64,000 nt of DNA. Source: Megalonaias nervosa (Eukaryota; Mollusca; Bivalvia; Unionida; Unionidae). The translations under genes were made by a program, and so were the position numbers. Shown piece by piece: positions 58,307-64,000 of this stretch; the first letter of the stretch is position 1, and each line of letters begins with the position of its first letter. The notes beneath the pieces are model-generated. The model had not been told where the DNA came from. It saw nothing but the letters and a program-made list of their open reading frames with translations, and made no database searches. Location of the stretch: the NCBI GenBank assembly GCA_016617855.1, contig JAECUM010017301.1, positions 1 through 64,000 of the forward strand. Reading direction: 5' to 3'.

Positions 58307-59614
58307 ATGTCATCAAAAGTGGAGACTTTTCTTTCAAATCCTACTTAGGAGCTGTTGGATTGTTTGAAAAAAAGATGAATTGCTTGAACTTGCCAGAAAG
58401 TATGATCTTTCTGAGGCAAAAACTTCTTTAACGAAGCAAGAAATAAAAAACATTTTGAACCAGTATTTGGTAGAAAAGAATGTTTTGGATAAAAGTGTTT
58501 TGTTTTCAATCAGTAAGTCTGTATCAGACTCTGACATAAAAGTAAAGGAATTAAAATTAAAATACAAGATGGAATTAGAGTTAAGGAAGCTTGAACTTCA
58601 GAAAGAAGAGAAACAAATGCAGTTGCAATTTGAGAAAGAGGAGAGAGAGAGACAGTAAAGAGAGAAAGGTCAACAAATGCAGTTCCGGTTTGAGAAAGAG
58701 GAGAGAGAGAGACAGGAGAGAGAGAAAGAGAGACAGATGCAAATGGAAAGAGAGAAGGATGAAAGGGAATTTCAAATTAGGTTAAAAGGAATGGAGCTGG
58801 CAAGTGAAAGACACATTCGCACTCCAGATACAAAATTCAAGTTTTGATATTACAAAGAATTTTAGGCTAATACCCCCTTTTAGTAAAAAAGAAGTAGACA
58901 AATATTTTCCTTATTTTGAAAAGGTTGCTGAAAATTTGAAATGGCCAAGGGAGCATTGGACTCGATTATTACAGTGTACTTTTTGGCAAAGCTCAAAATA
59001 TCTTTGCATCCCTGTCAGTACAGCAAAGTGCTGACTATGATTTGGTTCAGGAATGCATTTTAATGGGTTATGCGTTAGCACCTGAGGCTTATTGGCAAAA
59101 ATTCAGGAACTATTAAAAAGAAGCTGGACAAACTCATGTTGAATTTGCAAGAGAAAAAGAGCAGTTATTTGATAGATGGTGTTTGACCAAGAAAGTTGAA
59201 CAAGATTATGAAAGTCTTAGACAACTTGTATTACTTGAAGAGTTCAAGAACTGGGTCTGTAGTGACATTAAGACTTACCTTGATGAGCATAAGATCGAAA
59301 CCTTGGAACATGCTGCTCTTGCTGCTGACAAGTATTTCTTAGCTCATAAAACTCCTGTTGTAGGCAAGTCTTTCACTCGGCAGTCTACTGGTAAAAAGGT
59401 ATTTCAGCCTAATACAACCCCTTCTAAAACTCAATCTGGCACAACTTTTAAAAATCAAGCTTCTAATAAGCTTGATTCAAAATCCTTGTCTCTTCCTACG
59501 TGTACCTATTACAAGAAGAAAGGACGCATTATTTCTGATTGCTTCAAATTGAAATATAAGCATCAAAATCAAGACAGACCTATCCCAAATGCTCTTATTT
59601 CTAAGAGGTCATGA
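58307..59614 (+). pseudogene. Gag polyprotein, decayed
   Basis: ATG at 58307 opens 'SSKVETFLSNPT', then an in-frame TAG (58346-58348 region) and a one-base insertion in an A-run. A second frame, 58380-58658, gives 'ELARKYDLSEAKTSLTKQE' and a Glu/Lys/Gln coiled coil, again closed by a stop. The next part holds a capsid-like domain with 'FRLIPPFSKKEVDKYFPYF' (about 58860-58915). Frame 59183-59614 holds 'YESLRQLVLLEEFKNWV' and 'SDIKTYLDEHKIETLE', then a knuckle at 59501-59542 in which two ligands are lost: C-TY-Y-KKKG-R-IISD-C instead of CCHC. A 60-bp coiled-coil segment is duplicated (58613 and 58673). Confidence 0.88.
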
Positions 59615-59659
59615 TCATGGTCATGTATTGAAAGCAATACATTTGTTGGGTCTAATAAA

Positions 59660-60513
59660 CCCCAGTCTGATTTTATTATGGAGAATTATGAACCAGTCAT
59701 GTCGAAGGGTTCTATATCACTCTTGGGTGATTTGGCCAATCCTATCCCTATTAAAATTTTAAGGGACACAGGAGCTCTCAGAGTCTTTTATTATCAGGTA
59801 CTTTGCCTTTTTCTGAGAAGTCTTCTTCTAATGAGAGTGTTCTTATTCAGGGAGTAGAGTGTGGTTTTGTTAATGTTCCTCTCCATTCTGTAAATTTATC
59901 ATCAGACTTAGTTTCAGGACCTGTGACAGTCAGAATAGTATCTTCTTTACCCGTTGAGGGCATTCATTTATTATTAGGCAACGACCTAGCTGGAGACAAG
60001 GTTGTGGTTAATCCACTTGTAACTGACAAGCCTTGCTTGGATCAGAACATCGATCCTATTGAAAAAGAATTCCCTGATTTATACCCAGCTTGTGCAGTTA
60101 CTCGAGCTATGGCAAAGAAAGCTCTTGAGAACAATGTCAATAAGGAAAATATTCCTTTAGCTGACACATGTATTGGTCAGGATTTTGATGAGGTCACTGG
60201 CATTCCTTGTTTGGATCAATCAAAAGGTATTGATCACAGTGATCCTCTTTTAACTACTCATTCTCTTTTATCTAATCAGGGTGACAAACAACAATCACTT
60301 GTCGTTGAACAGGAAAAAGGTCCTCGGATCTCCTGTTTGTTTCAGAGGGCCATTAGTGAAACTGAAGCTGCTGAAGTACCTGTCTGTTATTTCATTAAAA
60401 ATGGAATTCTTATGAGAAAATGGAGACCTCCTGAGGTACCTGCTGGTGACAAGTGGTCAGTGAGCTATCAAATTGTAGTTCAAAAACTTACAGACAGGAT
60501 ATACTTAGTCTGA
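59660..60513 (+). pseudogene. Retropepsin-type protease and downstream linker, decayed
   Basis: 'SLLGDLANPIPIKILRDTGA' covers the active-site DTGA at 59765-59776. Immediately after it one base is missing, shifting the frame; the protease continues as QSLLLSGTLPFSEKSS..., with a 'VEGIHLLLGNDLAG' flap/C-terminal block (59955-59996). A long frame then extends to 60513 as a linker with a 'EKEFPDLYPACAVTRAMAKK' stretch, typical of the pol region ahead of integrase in this group. Confidence 0.85.
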
Positions 60514-60985
60514 CCCATGAAACTCCTCTGGCTGGTCATTTAGAGATTAATAAGACTTATCACAAGATCTTGAATCACTTTTATTGGCCAAAAATCAAAA
60601 GTGATGTTTGTAAATACTGTAGATCTTGTCATACTTGTCAAATGGTAGGAAAACCCAATCAGAAGATAGCTAAGGCTCATCTGCAACCTATTCCTGCATT
60701 TGACAAACCATTTAGCGAATAATGGTAGATTGTGTTGGTCCCTTACCTAAGACCAAGTCAGGCAACCAATTCTTGTTGACCATTATGTGTGCGTCAACAA
60801 GATTCCCAGAGGCAATTCCTACAGTAGAAGCTTTAATAAAGATTTTTTACTCAATTTGGCCTTCCCAAATCTGTCCAATCTGGTCAAGGGTCAAATTTTA
60901 TGTCTGGAATTTTCCAGCTAATTATGCTTGAATTTGGCATTCAGCAATTCAAGTCAAAAGTGAAATTATGGTTTCACAGAACATT
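60470..60985 (+). pseudogene. Integrase (HHCC zinc domain and DDE core), located upstream of RT; decayed
   Basis: The zinc domain is intact in ligands: H-x6-H-x29-C-x2-C within 60518-60640 (THETPLAGH ... CRSCHTCQ). The core starts 'VDCVGPLPKTKSGNQF' with the first catalytic Asp at 60728-60730. The second acidic position reads Gly (QSGQGSNF, codon GGT at 60882-60884) where Asp is expected. The segment that should hold the catalytic Glu is deleted: 'GIQQFKSKVK' runs directly into WFHRTLMERTF. Stops occur at 60720 and elsewhere. Confidence 0.88.
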
Positions 60986-61289
60986 AATGGAGAGAACTTT
61001 TTGAGTATAGTAATGGAGTTCTTTCTCTCTTGCTCATTCTTCAAAATTTTCCTCAATTAGGTTTTATGGCCTTGCAAAGTTAAGAGGAAAATGAGTGAGT
61101 TAAATGATAATAATAGTACTCTGAGCTAAATAAATTAAAGGAGTACCAGTATATTGAGAGAGATAGCCAGGTAAGTCATGCAATTAATTTAGTTGTACCT
61201 GTCCCACTCAGCGAAGATTTAAGTGTAGGAATTCAATCTGATTCTATTGATTTTGGAGTGACAAATCTTCAGAATTCGGAAATTATGAA

Positions 61290-62150
61290 TAATCCGGACC
61301 AGAAACTTTCACATTTCCAACAACAAGAAAGGAATGAACTTAAACAGTTATTATTTGAATATGAGCACTTGTTTCCAGATGTTCCTACAAGGACAAAACA
61401 AAATTTTTAATCACGTTGAAATTGTAAATTCCAAACCTGTGAAACAACACCCATACAGGATAAACCCTCTCAAACAGGAATACTTGTAAAAAAGATTTTC
61501 AGTATTTGCTGGAGAAGGATTTCTTAGAACCCAGTAAAAAATGACTGGAGTTCACCATGTATACTTGTTCCGAAACCAGATAAAACTTTCTGCATGTGCA
61601 CTGATTATAGGAGGGTGAACAGTGTGACTAAAACAGATTCATTTCCATTACCAAGAATCAATGACTCCATTATTAAGTTGGAAATGCCAAGTATGTCACC
61701 AAATTTGACCTTCTGAAAGGATTTTGGCAAATTCCACTGACGGAAAGGGCAAAGGAAATTTTGGCATTTATGACTCCAGATGGACTTTATCAATATAAAG
61801 TGATGCTGTTTGGGATGAAAGGTTCACCAAGTACCTTTGAACATTTGATGAATACGATTACCTCTGGTCTAAATAAATATGATGCTTACATCAATGATGT
61901 CATCATCTACAGCGACACCTGGAAAGAACATATAGCAACAATTAGGAACTTCTTTGACAGACTCATTGATGCAAATTTGACAATCAATTTATCCAAAAGT
62001 GAGTTCTGCCGTGCTTGTGTAAGTTTTCTGGGACATATTGTGGGGCATTGACAAGTTAAACCTATAGATGCTAAGGTCAAGGCTATCTTTGAATTCCCTG
62101 TGCCTGTCAGTAAATAGCAACTGATGCGATGTTTGGGTATGGCTGGATAC
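61290..62150 (+). pseudogene. Reverse transcriptase of the Gmr1-like element, decayed
   Basis: Blocks in order: 'LSHFQQQERNELKQLLFEY' with EHLFPDVPTRT (61300-61400); 'WSSPCILVPKPDKTFCMC' then TDYRRVNSVTKTDSFPLPR (61545-61655); 'AKYVTKFDLLKGFWQIPL'-type sequence in shifted frames (61685-61740); and frame 61761-62051 with 'FMTPDGLYQYKVMLFGMKG', a YIND box at 61887-61898 (first catalytic Asp of YxDD changed to Asn) and 'INLSKSEFCRACVSFLGHIV'. At least four frameshifts or stops. Confidence 0.9.
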
Positions 62151-62224
62151 TATTGGAAATTTTGTTCCAATTTTTCAATAATTGCTGAACCCCTGACAAA
62201 TTTATTGAGCAAGAAAAACAAGTT

Positions 62225-62690
62225 TCTTTTGGACTGAAAAATGTCAGGAGGCTTTTGATAAGTTAAAGGCCATACTTAAAAGTGCACCAGTTTTTACAGC
62301 TCCATCAATCAGTCTTTTAAATTATCTGTTGATGCAAGTGATGTTGGGGTTGGAGCAGTATTGATTCAAGAAGATAAAAACATTGTTGATCATCCAGTGT
62401 GCTATTTTTCTAAGAAATTAAATAAGCACCAAAGAAATGACTCAACAATCGAGAAGGAATGTTTGGCATTGATATTGGCATTACAGCATTTTGAAGTTTA
62501 CATTAGTTCAGCTCCTTCTCCTATTGTTGTGTTTAGTGATCACAACCCTCTTAGTTTCATCGACAAGATGAAAAACATAAAGATTATTAAGGTGGAGTTT
62601 GTTGTTTCAGAAATATAATATTGACATCAGGCACATCAAGGGAAAAGATAATTTAATCGCAGATGCACTTTCCTGTGTATAGAAATATTA
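62225..62690 (+). pseudogene. RNase H of the Gmr1-like element
   Basis: 'LSVDASDVGVGAVLIQEDK' carries the first catalytic Asp (DASD at 62331-62342). 'VCYFSKKLNKHQRNDSTIE' with KECLALILALQHFEVYISS supplies the Glu. 'VVFSDHNPLSFIDKM' has the next Asp, and 'DIRHIKGKDNLIADALS' is the C-terminal block ending near 62680. A frameshift lies after KNIKIIK. Confidence 0.88.
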
Positions 62691-62817
62691 TTTCATGTAC
62701 ACTTTATATAATTCATAAGAATTCTTCTTATGTAGTTTTTTTTTACCTCATATACAATTAACATATGGTAAAAAGAAAGCTTTATTATATAAAATCTTTC
62801 TTTTTCTTCATTATTAA

Positions 62818-62897
62818 ACATCACTATAAACTGCCACACTGCAGACATCGTAGCAATATGACTGAAAAATTGTTAAAAGCTACATTAAAAATCCAAA

Positions 62898-62973
<76 letters not shown>
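62818..62973 (+). mobile_element. SINE family 2, 3' end with long (CA)n tail
   Basis: ACATCACTATAAACTGCCAC, GCAATATGACTGAAAAATTG and AAAAATCCAAATC match the 3' body of the other family 2 copies. The tail is about 38 uninterrupted CA units. Confidence 0.9.
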
Positions 62974-62978
<5 letters not shown>

Positions 62979-63324
62979 TTAAATTATTACACCAATACAC
63001 ATGTTGAAAAACTCAGAAGTAGACAAGGATCAGTGCAGGCTCTGGAAATTACACTTTTCATGAGATTTCATAGGATTCACTTTATTTAGTCTTTACTTTT
63101 TCATATACAGTCAAAGCTATCTTACAGATAACTTAAACTGATGCAAACTATTCTCATACTAGCTGGTTAGGTAAAGGCCATACATATATGAAAATGATTA
63201 TTCAGATTTTTTCTTCCTTAAGTTAGATAATTAAACAAATATGCACTGATTTTACAGATCTGAAAACAAGAATTATTTGTGATTATTCATACCAACCTTT
63301 AATTTCTATTTTTTACTCCATTAG
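62974..63324. other. Intron sequence ahead of the Ig exon
   Basis: No other feature is seen. It ends in a pyrimidine tract and acceptor TTTTTTACTCCATTAG. Confidence 0.5.
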
Positions 63325-63612
63325 TGAACATTCAGACTGAAGATGAATTACAAAACCTAAAACCAAATGACTCAGAGAAGACAATTACAGCTTCTGTTCG
63401 TGGATTTTTTATCTCAAGTGTACAATGGACTGGACCGCATGGAAATATCTCGACTTCCAATGAAAAGTATAAAATAAAATACTGCAGAAACACTGGAATA
63501 AGCACTCTCCAGATTTCAGCATTAGAAATAAATGACAGCGGACTCTACATTTGTCATGCAAAAGGTGCATGTGGATCTTCAGCACAAGATTCTGTCAGAA
63601 TTACAGTATATG
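63325..63612 (+). CDS. Immunoglobulin-domain exon, complete, phase 1 to phase 1
   Basis: Acceptor ...CCATTAG (63324) and donor GTAACT (63613) bound 288 nt. The frame has the Ig pattern: 'DSEKTITASVRGFFISSVQW' (B-C strands with the conserved Trp), TGPHGN, 'STLQISALEINDSGLYICHA' (E-F strands with the tyrosine corner DSGLYxC) and 'SVRITVYG' (G strand). Single-exon, phase 1-1 Ig domains are the norm in receptors and cell-adhesion proteins, where they can be shuffled. The B-strand position that usually carries cysteine is alanine, while extra cysteines lie in KYCRNTG and KGACG. Upstream signal peptide and downstream domains are not in the window. Confidence 0.88.
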
Positions 63613-64000
63613 GTAACTATCTGTATTTTATTTGCATGATAATTTTGAAATAAGTTGAATGATATTTTTTAGTTTTGACTTCATGACAGCAATCCCATTG
63701 TTATTTCTCTAGAACAGGTTGTCATATTGACATGGGATTTTTGTTAATATAATTCTTATGGTGTCTAATTGGTTCTAAATGGCAGTCATAACGAAAATCT
63801 TGTTTTCATTATGCTTCCTAATTGAAGATGATGCTACGGTTGTCACGGCTTTTTGCAAGTATATTTTTCATGTCACCTGTTTGCAGTTATTAAGCTCAGC
63901 TTTTTAGTAAAACGTTTTATAAATGTCTGTGGACGAAAACTGAGTCTGAGTTTAAATAAATGTTAAATGAATTTGTATCAGATGCAGTTTTTGGATATGT
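63613..64000. other. Intron start after the Ig exon
   Basis: Begins with GTAACT. The stretch 63716-63790 (GTCTAATTGGTTCTAAATGG) belongs to the dispersed repeat also seen at 10790 and 48702. No further exon is seen before the window ends. Confidence 0.5.

Larger units (their letters stand above)
57555..62690 (+). mobile_element. Gmr1-like Ty3/Gypsy retrotransposon: LTR-gag-PR-IN-RT-RH, no 3' LTR
   Basis: About 5.1 kb in one orientation: 5' LTR (57555-58138), proline-type primer site (58147-58166), gag (58307-59614), aspartic protease (about 59700-60000), integrase zinc domain and core (about 60500-60985), then reverse transcriptase (about 61290-62150) and RNase H (62225-62690). Conventional Gypsy elements place integrase last; integrase before RT is the diagnostic order of the Gmr1-like group, which otherwise belongs to Ty3/Gypsy by its RT. 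Every domain shows damage. After RNase H the sequence passes into AT-rich DNA and a SINE tail; no 3' LTR or polypurine tract is seen. Confidence 0.9.

Noticed and set aside
58334..58775. Minus-strand frames of 77 and 64 codons rich in Ser/Leu/Phe
   Set aside because: Antisense shadows of the gag coiled-coil region of the Gmr1-like element.
1..64000. CRISPR arrays, prokaryotic operons, ribosomal RNA genes
   Set aside because: No regularly spaced repeat-spacer structure, no ribosome-binding sites with dense coding, and no rRNA-like sequence; splice signals, SINEs and microsatellites indicate animal nuclear DNA.

Overview
This window is AT-rich, intron-dominated animal DNA with no prokaryotic or organellar character. 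It holds sparse short exons with canonical splice sites, several tRNA-derived SINEs, non-LTR retrotransposons, tyrosine-recombinase (DIRS-like) retroelements, a Penelope-like GIY-YIG fragment, two kinds of Ty3/Gypsy-type LTR element, DNA-transposon derivatives and many micro- and minisatellites. This mix, plus SINE bodies ending in a 'gcattaagcccc + (AAC)n' tail and repeat arrays carrying 'AAGGTCAAAGGTCA', is what I associate with lophotrochozoan genomes, most likely a mollusc. That is inference; nothing here fixes the species.

Host genes. On the + strand I can support pieces of an immunoglobulin-superfamily type receptor locus. They are a 24-nt microexon (10160-10183), a transmembrane exon (35810-35920) and a compatible terminal tail exon (40642-40757). 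A further possible terminal exon lies at 24011-24132, and a complete Ig-domain exon at 63325-63612. All internal boundaries are phase 1, so these exons could be joined in several ways, including a membrane and a TM-less form. The Ig exon lies downstream of the TM and tail exons, so it more likely belongs to the next related gene. On the - strand, two unrecognised candidate exons lie at 25064-25791 and one unexplained reading frame at 45205-45760.

Mobile elements, left to right: CR1/L2-like LINE RT (1-556, -); two DIRS-like fragments (2140-3090 and 3995-5690); a DNA-transposon derivative rich in the palindrome CAAGCTTG (6167-8370), with a fuller copy at 37233-39557; a Penelope-like GIY-YIG domain (9280-9556, -); SINE family 1 (9664, 31462, 33069, 36662) and SINE family 2 (21892, 32060, 33311, 62818); a hAT-like MITE (14627-14867); an RTE-like LINE (19735-21170, -); a Gypsy-type element with a tRNA-Leu primer site (21405-23150, -); a Gmr1-like 5' half (26845-29240); jockey-like LINE pieces (44837-45140, 45955-46690); a LINE present as two complementary halves in swapped order (47120-48275 and 49700-51000); a third DIRS-like copy split by a MITE-like insert (51960-54570); and a nearly full Gmr1-like element lacking a 3' LTR (57555-62690).

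The most notable item is the 57555-62690 element and its truncated relative at 26845-29240. These are Ty3/Gypsy-type retrotransposons whose integrase lies upstream of reverse transcriptase/RNase H (the Gmr1-like, copia-style order), with a proline-tRNA type primer-binding site. All retroelement reading frames here carry stops, frameshifts or lost catalytic residues, so they are relics.
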